A stretch of DNA of 64,000 bases from Sphingomonas parva (ex Maeng et al. 2020) (GTDB lineage Bacteria > Pseudomonadota > Alphaproteobacteria > Sphingomonadales > Sphingomonadaceae), in assembly GCF_004564275.1 (NCBI RefSeq), contig NZ_SPDV01000009.1, forward strand, positions 98,433-162,432, written 5' to 3'. The translations under genes and the position numbers were made by a program. Of this stretch, positions 17,136 through 26,238 are shown in pieces. Within the stretch, counting starts at the first letter, position 1, and each line of letters opens with the position of its first letter. The notes beneath the pieces are model-generated. The model was not told the origin of the DNA. It searched no databases and saw only the letters and a program-made list of their open reading frames with translations.

Positions 17136-19274
17136 TCAGGCCGTGCGCAGGGCTTCCGGTCGCCTGACGCGGCGATCCTCCACCAGCGCCATCCGACCGT
17201 CGATCAGTCGGAAGACGATCTCCGCCCGCTCGACCAGGATCGGGCGGTGGGAGATCACGACACGCGTGGCCGAGAGTCCGGCGAGCATGTCGGCGATCGC
17301 CTGCTCGTTCTCCTCGTCGAGGTTGGCGGTGCCCTCGTCGAGGAACAACGCATCGGGATCGCGGTAGAGCGCCCGCGCGAGCATCACGCGCTGACGCTGG
17401 CCGGACGACAAAGCGGCGCCCATGTCTCCGATCAGGCTCTGGTAGCCCATCGGCATCGCCTCGATCGTATCGTGGATCCGCGCGAGCTTCGCGACCTGCT
17501 CTATCGCCCGCTGGTCGGGCGCCGGATCGAAGAAGGCGATGTTGTCGGCGAGGGTGCCGGTGAGCAGCTGATCGTCCTGCAGCACGGCGGCGATGCGGGC
17601 GCGCCAGTTGGATACGGTCGCCGGCGTCAGGGGCTTGCCGTCCACCAGCAGGCGGCCGCCGGTCGGCGTCAGCAGGCCGAGCATGATCCGCATCAAGGTG
17701 GTCTTGCCGGCACCCGAAGCGCCGACAATGGCGACGTAGCTGCCGGCGGGAATGTGGAACGACATGTCGCGCAGCACAGGCGCCTCATCGGGGCCGTAGG
17801 CGAAGGTCAGGCCCTCGGCGCGGATCCCCGGCGCGGGGAGTATCTCCGTCCGCGGGGAAGCCGGCAGCACGTTCTCACGCGGTTCGGCGACGATGTCGGA
17901 TAGCCGATCGAGATGAAGGTGGAGCAGCCGCCATCTCTCGGCATGGTCTATCAGAGACGTCGCGCTGCTCATGAAGCTCGATCGGTAGGACAGGAAGGCG
18001 AGCATCAGGCCGACCGTCATCTCGCCGGCGATGATGGCGAGCGCGGCGACGTAGACGACGAACAGGATTTGGCCGGCGTAGAGGATGCTCTCCACGAGGC
18101 GGCTGGCAATCTTGTAGATCTGGCTGCGGTAGCGGGCCGAGACAACGTCGGCATAACGGTTGCGCCATCCGCTCTCCCGCCGCGCCTCGTGCACGTGGAG
18201 CTTGATCGCGCGCATGGCGCGGATGCTCTCGAGCAGGAAGGTCTCCTCGTTCGCCCGGGCGAGGATCTCCTCCTCGGTGCGCCGTCGCAGGGCCGGATAG
18301 ATGGCGAAGCGGAACGCGATGTATAGGCCTGTGAAGAGCAGCACGAGCAGCATCAGCTTGACGCTGATCAGGGCCATGACGACCAGCGTGGTCACGGCGA
18401 GGAGTGCGTCGATCAGCGCGTTGACCAACCCTTCGGTAAGGATGGACTGGATCGGCTGGGTCGATCCTATGCGCGACATCAGATCGCCGACGTGGCGGCT
18501 CTCGAAATAGTTCATCGGCAGGCGCACCAGGTGTCGGAACACGTTGCCGATCAGCTGGAACGACATCGATTGGCCGAGCGTCAGCACCACCCAGGCGCGG
18601 AGCGCCTGGATGACGGCGTTCAGCGCGTAGACGATCCCGAACCCGACGACGAGCAGCCCCATCAGGCCTGCATCACCCTGGGCTATTGCCTCGTCGACGC
18701 TCAGCTGCAGGAAGAAGGGCAGGGCAAGCGCAGTCGCTTGCAGCAGCAGGGATAGGACGATCAGCTGCAGGATGGCGCCGCCATAGCCGGACATGCGCGT
18801 CCAAAGATCGGCGAGGCGGGTGCGCACCCGCGCATCGACCGGCCGGAAGACTGCGGTCGGGCTGAGCTCCAGCGCAACGCCGGTGAAGTGTCGGCTCAGC
18901 TGCGGGAGGCCGAGCGTGCGTCGGCCGACCGCGGGATCGAGGATCGTCGCGCGTTCGCCCGCAACCTGCTCGAGGACGACGAAGTGGTTCAGGTCCCAGT
19001 GCAGGATCGCCGGCAGCTGCAGCTTGCCCAATTCGTCGAGGTCGAGGCGGAGCGCACGAGGTGCCAGCTCCAGCTCGGCGGCGACGTCGATCAGCTGCGC
19101 CAGCGTGGCACCCTTCATCGATGTGGGAAATTTACGGCGCAGCCCGCCGACATTGACACGGTGGCCGTGATGCGCGGCGACCATGGCGATGCAGGTCAGG
19201 CCGCACTCCGCGGCCTCGGATTGCAGCATCGGCCGAACCCGGCTCGACCAGGGCCAATCGATGCCGCCGCTCAT
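17136..19274 (-). CDS. C39-peptidase ABC transporter (bacteriocin-type exporter)
   Basis: 712 residues, full-length peptidase-containing exporter. The N-terminal C39 cysteine protease keeps Gln18, catalytic Cys24 (LQSEAAECGLTC), His97 (HWDLNHFVV) and Asp113 (ILDPAVG), so it should cleave double-glycine leaders. Six transmembrane helices span about 165-435, then the ATPase with Walker A GASGAGKT (517-524), signature LSSGQ (621-625) and Walker B FLDEG (643-647). It is the inner-membrane part of a type I secretion system. The start overlaps the stop of the HlyD-type gene by four bases, so the two are coupled. The only double-glycine-like substrate visible nearby is the 58-residue peptide at 15866. 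Confidence 0.93.
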   Translation of the reverse strand: MSGGIDWPWSSRVRPMLQSEAAECGLTCIAMVAAHHGHRVNVGGLRRKFPTSMKGATLAQLIDVAAELELAPRALRLDLDELGKLQLPAILHWDLNHFVVLEQVAGERATILDPAVGRRTLGLPQLSRHFTGVALELSPTAVFRPVDARVRTRLADLWTRMSGYGGAILQLIVLSLLLQATALALPFFLQLSVDEAIAQGDAGLMGLLVVGFGIVYALNAVIQALRAWVVLTLGQSMSFQLIGNVFRHLVRLPMNYFESRHVGDLMSRIGSTQPIQSILTEGLVNALIDALLAVTTLVVMALISVKLMLLVLLFTGLYIAFRFAIYPALRRRTEEEILARANEETFLLESIRAMRAIKLHVHEARRESGWRNRYADVVSARYRSQIYKIASRLVESILYAGQILFVVYVAALAIIAGEMTVGLMLAFLSYRSSFMSSATSLIDHAERWRLLHLHLDRLSDIVAEPRENVLPASPRTEILPAPGIRAEGLTFAYGPDEAPVLRDMSFHIPAGSYVAIVGASGAGKTTLMRIMLGLLTPTGGRLLVDGKPLTPATVSNWRARIAAVLQDDQLLTGTLADNIAFFDPAPDQRAIEQVAKLARIHDTIEAMPMGYQSLIGDMGAALSSGQRQRVMLARALYRDPDALFLDEGTANLDEENEQAIADMLAGLSATRVVISHRPILVERAEIVFRLIDGRMALVEDRRVRRPEALRTA

Positions 19275-20518
19275 TTTCGCATCGCCCGCAGAACCGGATC
19301 GAGGAACACTTCCCAGAGGCGTCGGCGCTCCAGCAGCAGATTCGCCGAAAGCGTCATCCCGGGTCGCAACGCCTGCTCCGCGGCGCCGCCGCCGGAGGCG
19401 GGCCCCTGCTGGAGATCGACGCGGATGCGGAACACCGGCTCTGTGATGCCGAGGCCGGGATCGAGCGAGCGGGGATCGATCGGAACCTCCGAGACCCAGC
19501 GAACGACGCCGCGGCCGGCGCCGTAGCGCTGGTAGGGAAAGGCGTCGAACATCAGCCGCACGTCCTGGCCGGGCTTGACGAAGCCGATCGCGCGCGAGGG
19601 GGCGTAGAGCTGGACCTCGGTCCTGCCGGCGGGCGGGCGAATGGTGACCAGCGGAGCGCCGGCCTCCGCGCTTTGCCCCGTTCGCGCGGCAATGTCCCCG
19701 ACGACACCGCCGACCGGGGCGGTGAGGACGAGACGGTCGAGGCGAAGCAGGGCGGCGCGCTGATCGGCAAGCGCGGCACGCTGCGCGACGATTTCCGCCT
19801 GCGACTGCTCGGAATCGATCCGCCGCGACGCGATCTGCGTGTCGAGCCCGCGCAGCGTCTCGCGCTGGGTCGCCAGCCGCTCGGCGAGCCGCTCCAGCTC
19901 CAGCCGCTGCGAAAGGAGCTCGCCGCGGCTCTCCTCGACCTGACGCTGCGTACCGGCGCCTTCCTCGGCGAGACGGACGGCCCGCCGATGATTGGCCTCG
20001 GCAAGGGCGATCTGGCCGCTGACCAGGCTGCGCTGACGTTCGAGCGAGGTGATCGACGCGATCAAGCCGGTCTTCTGCTGGGCGATCCCGCTTGCATCGG
20101 AGGCGCCGAGGCTGGAGGCGAGCGCCTGCTGGCGGGCGAGGGCAGCGTCCTGCCGTTCGAGCTCGGCGAGCCTGCCGGAGAGGCCTTCTCCTCCCGCGTC
20201 GCGACCGACGGCGAGCGAGAGCGCGACCAACGGTGCGCCCGCCGCGACCTCAGCGCCCTCCTCGACATAGACTTCGCGGACCAGACCGGGTGATGGGGCG
20301 GCGACATGGGCGATGCCGCTTGCCTGCGCGACGACGCCCTTCACCTGCACGCGACTGGCATATTGACCGAGGGCGAGCAGCACGATCAGCAGGGCCGCGG
20401 CCCCGGCAAGCACGGCCGTGTACAGACGCGAGCCGGGCGGCACGGCCGCGACGACCGTGCCGGTGAGCCGATCGCGTCCCGCTTCGATCACCTCCTGCCG
20501 GAAGAGCCTGGTCGTCAT
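19271..20518 (-). CDS. HlyD-family secretion adaptor (membrane fusion protein)
   Basis: 415 residues. A short cytosolic N-terminus, one transmembrane helix at about 30-52, a biotinyl-lipoyl-like segment, a long coiled-coil hairpin rich in Gln, Arg and Leu (about 115-270) and a beta-barrel C-terminus are the periplasmic adaptor layout of type I secretion. It links the C39 ABC exporter, with which it overlaps by ATGA, to an outer-membrane channel. The ATG at 20518 (MTTRLFRQE) was preferred over an upstream TTG at 20530. Divergent from the TolC-type gene; 124 bases separate them. Confidence 0.9.
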   Translation of the reverse strand: MTTRLFRQEVIEAGRDRLTGTVVAAVPPGSRLYTAVLAGAAALLIVLLALGQYASRVQVKGVVAQASGIAHVAAPSPGLVREVYVEEGAEVAAGAPLVALSLAVGRDAGGEGLSGRLAELERQDAALARQQALASSLGASDASGIAQQKTGLIASITSLERQRSLVSGQIALAEANHRRAVRLAEEGAGTQRQVEESRGELLSQRLELERLAERLATQRETLRGLDTQIASRRIDSEQSQAEIVAQRAALADQRAALLRLDRLVLTAPVGGVVGDIAARTGQSAEAGAPLVTIRPPAGRTEVQLYAPSRAIGFVKPGQDVRLMFDAFPYQRYGAGRGVVRWVSEVPIDPRSLDPGLGITEPVFRIRVDLQQGPASGGGAAEQALRPGMTLSANLLLERRRLWEVFLDPVLRAMRK

Positions 20519-20642
20519 TCCCCGTTGCAACCGCCGTCGCTGTCTCGCGGAAATCTCTAGAGGCTAATCCTCAAGGCGCGGTTAAGGCGGCCGAAACCAG
20601 CGCTTTCGCTCATTCTTTACCGCCGCCGGTTATGGAAGGCCG

Positions 20643-21995
20643 ATGATCCGCCTCCGCCCGACGATTGCGCTGCCGCTCGCCTGCGTCGCCTGCGCGCCGA
20701 CGCCGCAGCTCGCGATCGCACCGAACATCCTTTCTCAGGAGTGGCAACAGGCGCCGCCACCGTTGGCCGGAGAGGCTGCGGACTCGTGGGAGGATTTCGC
20801 ATCGCCGGAGCTGGCCACACTCGTCGCCCAGGCGCGCGACAGGAACGTAGACATCGCCATCGCTCGCGCCCGCATCGTGCAGGCGCGAGGCGAGCTGAGG
20901 CTGGCGCGCGCAGCGGCCCTGCCAATGCTCTCCGCCAGTGCTGCTGGCTTGACGGGGGAGCGAAGCGGCGGCGGGACGGCAGGACCGTTGAACGACATCC
21001 TGTCCGTCGGCCCCGAGATCAGTTGGGAAGCCGACCTCTTCGGCGGCGCAGCGGCCGGCAGAAAGGCGGCGCGCGCGCGGCTCGCGGCGGCCGTCTTCGA
21101 TCGTGACGCGATCGCCCTGCTCGTCGAGGCGGAGGTTGCGCGCGCCTTTTTCGATCATGCCGCGCTCGGCGATCGTATCGCTCTCGTCGATCGCTCGCTC
21201 GACAACGCGCGCGAGCTCGAGCGGATCATCCTCGTCCGGGTTCGAGAGGGCGCAGCGACGCAGGTCGACGCGGGCCGCCAGAGCGTCGAGGTTCGGCGCA
21301 TCGAAGCGCAGCGATCGGAGCTGGTCGAGGCCCGGCGTCACACGGCCAACGCGCTGGCCGCGCTCACCGGTGAGGAAGCGCCTCGCTTCGCCGCGCCGCG
21401 TGCCGCGCTCGGTGATCTGGTCTTGCCGTCCTTTGCCCCGGGTCAGCCGAGCGACCTGTTGCTCCGCCGGCCGGACGTGCGGGCCGCCGAGGCCCGCATC
21501 GCGGCAGCGGAAGGCAATGTCAGCCAGGCCCGCGCCGCCTTCCTGCCACGCCTGACCCTGTCGGGCAGCTCGATGATCGAGGCTGCAGCCGGCCCGGTGC
21601 AGCTGGTCACCACCCTCGGGGCAAATCTGCTTGCGCCGATCTTCGACGGTGGCCGGAACAAGGGACGGCTGCTCGTCGCGGAAGGGGCGCAGCACGAGGC
21701 GGTGGAGACGTACCGTGGTACCTTGCTCACCGCGCTGCGCGACGCAGAGGATGCGCTCGCCGCGTCCGAGGAAGCCGAGCGGCGGCGACAGCTTCTCGCC
21801 GCCACGCTGGAGGAGGCGCGGCGCACCGCCAGCCTGGCCAGGCGCCAGTTCGTGGAAGGGGCGGCGGACCTCCAGACCGTGCTCGATGCCGAGAGGTCTT
21901 TGCTTGACGTCGAGCAGGAGCACGCCCTTGCCGTCCGCGATCGCCTGGCTGCGATCGTGACTCTGGTGACCGCGATGGGCGGCTGGCCGGTCTGA
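20643..21995 (+). CDS. TolC/NodT-family outer-membrane channel protein
   Basis: 450 residues with the duplicated TolC-type helical architecture: repeated Ala/Arg/Glu-rich helices and motifs such as LLLRRPDVRAAEARIAAAEGN and LDAERSLLDVEQ typical of NodT-family lipoproteins. An N-terminal hydrophobic stretch contains LACVAC, a possible though imperfect lipobox. It would form the outer-membrane exit duct for the HlyD/ABC pair encoded divergently, giving a full tripartite exporter within one locus. Start ATG at 20643. Confidence 0.9.
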   Translation: MIRLRPTIALPLACVACAPTPQLAIAPNILSQEWQQAPPPLAGEAADSWEDFASPELATLVAQARDRNVDIAIARARIVQARGELRLARAAALPMLSASAAGLTGERSGGGTAGPLNDILSVGPEISWEADLFGGAAAGRKAARARLAAAVFDRDAIALLVEAEVARAFFDHAALGDRIALVDRSLDNARELERIILVRVREGAATQVDAGRQSVEVRRIEAQRSELVEARRHTANALAALTGEEAPRFAAPRAALGDLVLPSFAPGQPSDLLLRRPDVRAAEARIAAAEGNVSQARAAFLPRLTLSGSSMIEAAAGPVQLVTTLGANLLAPIFDGGRNKGRLLVAEGAQHEAVETYRGTLLTALRDAEDALAASEEAERRRQLLAATLEEARRTASLARRQFVEGAADLQTVLDAERSLLDVEQEHALAVRDRLAAIVTLVTAMGGWPV

Positions 21996-22155
21996 AATCG
22001 GGCAAGCGCAATTCCCGGCTTTTTACCGCCACGTCGCTGAAAGCTTGGCACTAAAGTCCCTTACCTGCGTTAAGCAGGCAAGAAAGATCGGGCGTCAGAC
22101 AGTCTGTCGCGTGGCTTTCCAAAACATATCGTAATCGAGTTGCTTGGAGTGGCTT

Positions 22156-22737
22156 ATGTTGCGCACGCCTGCGTGGGTCGTGCGGGGGACGGCCTTTGCT
22201 TTTGTTCTTTGTCTTGCGCCTTTGTCCGGGGTCTCGGCGCAGAGCTTGTCTGGAATCGAGCAAAGTCAGGCGCTCGATCCAGGCCGTTACGTCTGGCAGC
22301 CGGAACGCGCGGCCGACGGTCCAGTGGAGATCGTCGTCAGCCTGCCCCTCCAGCTCGCCTATGTCTATCGCGGCGGAACGCTGATCGCGGTCTCGACCGT
22401 TTCGACGGGCAAACCGGGACATGAAACCCCGACCGGCACGTTCGAGATCCTCCAGAAAAAGCGCGATCACCGATCCAATCTCTACAATGACGCGCCGATG
22501 CCGTTCATGCAGCGGCTGACGTGGGACGGGATCGCGCTCCACGCGGGCGCCAGTCCCGGCACCCCCGCCTCGCACGGCTGCGTCCGGCTGCCGCACGCCT
22601 TCGCGCAGAAGCTGTTCGGCATCACCCAGCTTGGTGCGTCCGTCCACATCATCGACGAAGCGCCATCGAGCCCTGAGGACGCGCTCGCCATGGTCGGCGG
22701 CGCATTGCCTTCGCTGGAGACGATCGGAACGCGCTGA
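22156..22737 (+). CDS. L,D-transpeptidase (YkuD family)
   Basis: 193-residue periplasmic enzyme that makes or anchors via non-classical peptidoglycan cross-links. Signal peptide 1-29 (ends GVSAQ). The YkuD catalytic signature HAGASPGTPASHGCVRLP is complete, with the nucleophile Cys142 in SHGCVR (139-144). The ATG at 22156 follows GGAG; a TTG at 22144 is a weaker alternative. The family's substrate-binding TGKPGHETPTGTF segment is present. Convergent with the TraB-like gene, 4 bases apart. Confidence 0.93.
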   Translation: MLRTPAWVVRGTAFAFVLCLAPLSGVSAQSLSGIEQSQALDPGRYVWQPERAADGPVEIVVSLPLQLAYVYRGGTLIAVSTVSTGKPGHETPTGTFEILQKKRDHRSNLYNDAPMPFMQRLTWDGIALHAGASPGTPASHGCVRLPHAFAQKLFGITQLGASVHIIDEAPSSPEDALAMVGGALPSLETIGTR

Positions 22738-22741
22738 GCGA

Positions 22742-23587
22742 TCAGCGTTGCTCGAGCAGGCAGGCGAGTCTCGGCGCGATCATCGGAACGTGGTTGCGGC
22801 CAACGACCACGAACGGCCGCTCGCCCGCTGCCGCCGCCTGGGCGAATTGCGCGGCCATGTGCCGGTTGCGGTTTGTGCTGTCGGCGCGATTGATCGCGGC
22901 GGCGAAGACTCCGCCGGTGACGCGATCGTCTGCGCTTGGCGAGAACCATGAAGCGTCGGCGCTTCTCCAGTCGCGTCCCGGCCAATAGCGCTCGGACGCG
23001 GCCTGGAGGCCGGCAATATCGGCGAAGGGTAGGGGGCTCGAAGCCGCGCCGGGCAGGGATGCCGCCCGTTGGAGCAGGCTGGTGACCTTGTCGTCGAGCG
23101 CCGCGCCGGAGAGGCCTTCCCTCTCGCGCAGCCGGGCCGCTTCCCTCAGCACCAAGAAGAGCAGGACCTGATCGGCTGGAAATTGGGCGAGCAACGCCTT
23201 GATCTGCTCGCTCGGCGAGGGCTCCAGCGATCGTGTCTTGATTCCCGCCTGCGTCGCCAGGAAGCGGACATAGCCGGACTCGCCGGAGGTTCGGATCGCT
23301 TCCTCCGCGTTCGTGGCTGTCCCTCGGTCCGGTCCTTCGAAGAAGACCAATCCGGGTCGCGCGTCGCGGAATGCCGCCCTAATCCTCCCGAACTGCTCAT
23401 GCGCGGGATCGCGCGAGTGGATCGCGCCGATGACGGTGAGCGTGTCCGAGTGGAAATCCCATTGCTGATCGGGTGCCTCGCGCCAGGCTGCGTATTCCGC
23501 GACTGACGGGCAGCGGTCCACGAGGGGCGCCGCGGCTGGCACCGGAAGCAGAACCGCGGACGCGACGAATTCGATCAGAAATGCCAT
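22742..23587 (-). CDS. Secreted TraB/GumN-like (Tiki superfamily) protein
   Basis: 281 residues with a signal peptide to about residue 20. Features that recall the TraB/PrgY/GumN (ChaN-like) superfamily are an early TVIGAIHSRDP segment, GLVFFEGPD, and NRNRHMAAQF followed by GERPFVVVGRNHV near the C-terminus, with the paired histidines in expected places. Members are thought to be metal- or haem-binding or proteolytic, but the function is unclear. A 28-base palindrome (23598-23625) lies directly upstream and touches the ribosome binding site GGAGGGGG. Assignment moderate. Confidence 0.6.
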   Translation of the reverse strand: MAFLIEFVASAVLLPVPAAAPLVDRCPSVAEYAAWREAPDQQWDFHSDTLTVIGAIHSRDPAHEQFGRIRAAFRDARPGLVFFEGPDRGTATNAEEAIRTSGESGYVRFLATQAGIKTRSLEPSPSEQIKALLAQFPADQVLLFLVLREAARLREREGLSGAALDDKVTSLLQRAASLPGAASSPLPFADIAGLQAASERYWPGRDWRSADASWFSPSADDRVTGGVFAAAINRADSTNRNRHMAAQFAQAAAAGERPFVVVGRNHVPMIAPRLACLLEQR

Positions 23588-23597
23588 GTCACCCCCT

Positions 23598-23625
23598 CCA
23601 CTGTGTTACCAGCATAACACAGTGG
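23598..23625. promoter_or_regulatory. Operator-like palindrome before the TraB-like gene
   Basis: CCACTGTGTTA (23598-23608) and TAACACAGTGG (23615-23625) are a perfect 11-bp inverted repeat with a six-base centre. Its inner edge overlaps the Shine-Dalgarno of the leftward gene at 23587. It could be a dimeric repressor operator, or a hairpin that terminates dodecin transcription or hides the ribosome site. Confidence 0.55.
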
Positions 23626-23650
23626 CTGAGAGACGGCAATGGTGTGCGCC

Positions 23651-23860
23651 TCAGCCGTCGAGCGTGAAGCCGATCCGCAGCGTCACCTGGTAATGGGCTA
23701 CCCGCCCGTCTTCCACATGACCGCGCGTTTCCTTCACCTCGAACCACCTGATGTCGCGCAGGGTCGATGCGGCCCGGGTGATCGCTTTCTCGATCGCGTC
23801 CTCGATGCCCGTCGTCGAGCTGCCGACGATCTCGACGATCTTGTAGACATTGTCGCTCAT
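23651..23860 (-). CDS. Dodecin, flavin-binding small protein
   Basis: 69 residues, the standard size. The sequence [15 protein letters not shown], the central [15 protein letters not shown] and the end [14 protein letters not shown] are the dodecin signature, including the Trp and Gln that stack on riboflavin or FMN in the dodecameric shell. It buffers or stores flavin in the cytosol. ATG at 23860 with GGAGC upstream. Confidence 0.95.
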   Translation of the reverse strand: MSDNVYKIVEIVGSSTTGIEDAIEKAITRAASTLRDIRWFEVKETRGHVEDGRVAHYQVTLRIGFTLDG

Positions 23861-23965
23861 GGTCTTGCTCCATTGTTTTGCACGGCAACGGCCGGAGCGG
23901 GGGGATCGTTTCGCTTTTCACGCATCGGCGGCTAGACAGGGGGCGTTTTCCCTTGGAGAGACCGA

Positions 23966-25714
23966 ATGCCTCGCTTCGCCGTCGCCCTTGCCGCCGCCCT
24001 CGCCGTGTCCGTGCCTGTCGCGGCAGCCCCCTCCGACGATTTCCGCCAGCTGCTGACCGATCATTATGCCTGGCTGCTGAAGGAGAGCCCCACCTACGCC
24101 ACCGCCCTGGGCGTTCGCGACTACGACGATCGTATCGAGGATCTCAGTCTCGCTGCCTCCGATCGGCGCGCTGCCGAGGCGGCGGCGTTTCTCGCGCGTC
24201 TGGAGAAGATCCCGGACGCGGGGCTCACCGCCCCGGAGCGGACGAGCCGCGCAATCCTCAGGCGCTCCCTCATGGAGACGGTCGAAGCGAACAGGTTCGG
24301 CCAGCGGACGATGCTGTTCACCACTTATGCCGGATGGCACCAGAACTTCGCCGGCATGGCCAGCGGACTGCCGTTTCGGACCCGCCGCGATTTCGAGAGC
24401 TATCTCGCCCGTCTCGAGCAATATCCCCGGATGAACGACGAGGCGCTTGCCATCACGGGCGAGGCGGTTCGCGGCGGCTACGTTCTTCCCTGCTCGGTGC
24501 TCGCCAATAGCGAGAAGTCGATCACGGGTGTGATCGCTCAGGATCCGAAGCAGTCGCGCTTCTACGAGCCGTTCGCCGGCAGCCGTCCTGCCGATGTCGG
24601 CGAAGAGGAGTGGAGCGGCCTGCAGGCACGTGCGCAGCGCATCATTCGGGAGGTGCTGAACCCTGCTTATGCGAAGCACGCTCAATTCTACCGGACCGTC
24701 TACGCGCCCCGCTGCGCTCGCTCCGACAGCATCTCGGCCCAGCCTGGTGGGCGTGATTATTATGCGTTTCGCGTGCGCCAGGAGACGACGACGGACCTGA
24801 CGCCGGATGCAATCCACGCTTTGGGGCTCCGCGAGGCGACGCGGATCAATGCGGAGATGGACACGGTGGCCAGGCAGGCGGGCTTTGCCAGCCGCCAGGC
24901 GTTCATCCAGGATCTCAGGACCAATCCGGAATATTATGCGAAGACTCCCGAGGAGCTGATGCGGGCGAGCGCGCGCGTCACCAAGATGATCGACGGCAAG
25001 ATGCCGGGTCTGTTCCGCACCCTGCCGCGCCTCCCCTATGGAATCCGCGAGATCCCCGCCGAGACCGCCGAAGGCACCACGACCGCTTACTACGGGCAGG
25101 GCGCGCCGGAGAGCGGCATCGCCGGCACCTATTATGTCAACACCTCGAAGCTCGATCAGCGCCCGTTCTGGGAGATACCAGCCCTGAGCCTTCATGAGGC
25201 GGTACCCGGCCATCATCATCAGATCGCCCTGCAGCAGGAGCTGGAGCTGCCGCCGTTCCGGCGCAACTTCACCTTCTTCACCGCCTTCACCGAAGGCTGG
25301 GGGCTTTATGCGGAGAGCCTGGGGGAGGAGATGGGCCTCTACGATACGCCGGCAAAGAAGATGGGGCAGCTCTCCTACCAAGCGTGGCGCGCAGCGCGGC
25401 TGGTGGTCGACACCGGCATTCATGCGAAGGGCTGGGACAAGGCCCGGGCTGTGGCGTTCATGCGCGAGAACACGGCCCTGTCCGACGCGAACATCGACGC
25501 CGAAGTGAACCGTTACATCAGCTGGCCCGGGCAGGCGCTCGGCTACAAGGTCGGCGAGCTCAAGATCAAGGAGCTGCGCGCGCGGGCGGAGAAGGCGCTT
25601 GGCGCCAGGTTCGACCTGCGCCGCTTCCACGACGCGGTGCTGCTCCAGGGCTCGGTACCGCTCGACGTGCTCGAGGCGCAGGTCGACGCCTGGATCGCAG
25701 CGGAGAAGGGCTGA
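23966..25714 (+). CDS. DUF885-family secreted metallopeptidase-like protein
   Basis: 582 residues with a signal peptide to about residue 21. It matches DUF885 proteins: N-terminal DHYAWLLKESPTYATALGVRDYDDR and a zinc-site-like HEAVPGHH at 410-417, where His410, Glu411 and His416/417 are candidate ligands and base. The family is thought to hold zinc carboxypeptidase/dipeptidase-like enzymes, but most members are unproven. Likely periplasmic. GGAGAG precedes the ATG. No neighbour points to a substrate. Confidence 0.88.
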   Translation: MPRFAVALAAALAVSVPVAAAPSDDFRQLLTDHYAWLLKESPTYATALGVRDYDDRIEDLSLAASDRRAAEAAAFLARLEKIPDAGLTAPERTSRAILRRSLMETVEANRFGQRTMLFTTYAGWHQNFAGMASGLPFRTRRDFESYLARLEQYPRMNDEALAITGEAVRGGYVLPCSVLANSEKSITGVIAQDPKQSRFYEPFAGSRPADVGEEEWSGLQARAQRIIREVLNPAYAKHAQFYRTVYAPRCARSDSISAQPGGRDYYAFRVRQETTTDLTPDAIHALGLREATRINAEMDTVARQAGFASRQAFIQDLRTNPEYYAKTPEELMRASARVTKMIDGKMPGLFRTLPRLPYGIREIPAETAEGTTTAYYGQGAPESGIAGTYYVNTSKLDQRPFWEIPALSLHEAVPGHHHQIALQQELELPPFRRNFTFFTAFTEGWGLYAESLGEEMGLYDTPAKKMGQLSYQAWRAARLVVDTGIHAKGWDKARAVAFMRENTALSDANIDAEVNRYISWPGQALGYKVGELKIKELRARAEKALGARFDLRRFHDAVLLQGSVPLDVLEAQVDAWIAAEKG

Positions 25715-25727
25715 TGCCTCCCGGTCG

Positions 25728-26126
25728 CTAGTCGGGCTGGCTGGAATCGGGCTGGCGGCGGTCGGAGCGCCAGGCGCGCATCATCTCGGCCCAGCATCCG
25801 CTGGCGCCGCCGGGACCGGTCGTCGAGCAGCTCTGAATGCCGCCCCGGCCGACATATTCGAGGCTCTCGGCCTTGGCAGCCCAGCTCGTGCTCTCGGGAT
25901 CGTCCGCCGTCACCTCGTCGCGAAGCTCCCGCGGGACGCGATAGCGCTCGCCGTCGGGCCGGCGGGCGCAGACGACGATTTCTCCGTCAGGTCCCTGGGG
26001 GCAGGGATCGCTGCCGTAGACGACGACGCGGCTGATCCGCTCCCTCGAATTCGTCTGAGCCTGTGCGGGCGCAAGGAGCGCCAGCGCGGCGGTTCCGGCG
26101 GCGATGGCGGACAGGGCAGCTTTCAT
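25728..26126 (-). CDS. Secreted CSTxGPGG protein, first of a tandem pair
   Basis: 132 residues from the ATG at 26126, preceded by AGGAAG. Signal peptide 1-22. The mature part has VVYGSDPCP, EIVVCARRPDGERYRVP, the motif CSTTGPGGASGC, and four cysteines likely paired in the periplasm. It is clearly related to the next gene (26239-26718), sharing these blocks in order. Function unknown; conserved small secreted protein of sphingomonad type by appearance. Confidence 0.75.
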   Translation of the reverse strand: MKAALSAIAAGTAALALLAPAQAQTNSRERISRVVVYGSDPCPQGPDGEIVVCARRPDGERYRVPRELRDEVTADDPESTSWAAKAESLEYVGRGGIQSCSTTGPGGASGCWAEMMRAWRSDRRQPDSSQPD

Positions 26127-26141
26127 CTTCGCTTCCTCCTC

Positions 26142-26166
26142 GAGCCGGCGCCGCAAAGGCCGGCTC
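26142..26166. terminator. Hairpin between the two CSTxGPGG genes
   Basis: GAGCCGGC (26142-26149) pairs perfectly with GCCGGCTC (26159-26166). It lies 3' of the gene ending at 26239 and just upstream of the start at 26126, so it may end one transcript or modulate the next. No T-run. Confidence 0.4.
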
Positions 26167-26238
26167 CTCAAGGTTGGTGCTCGATGAAAAGACCCGCAGG
26201 GGCTGCCCTTGGTTCCCGCCTCGCCGGCGGCTCGTCCC

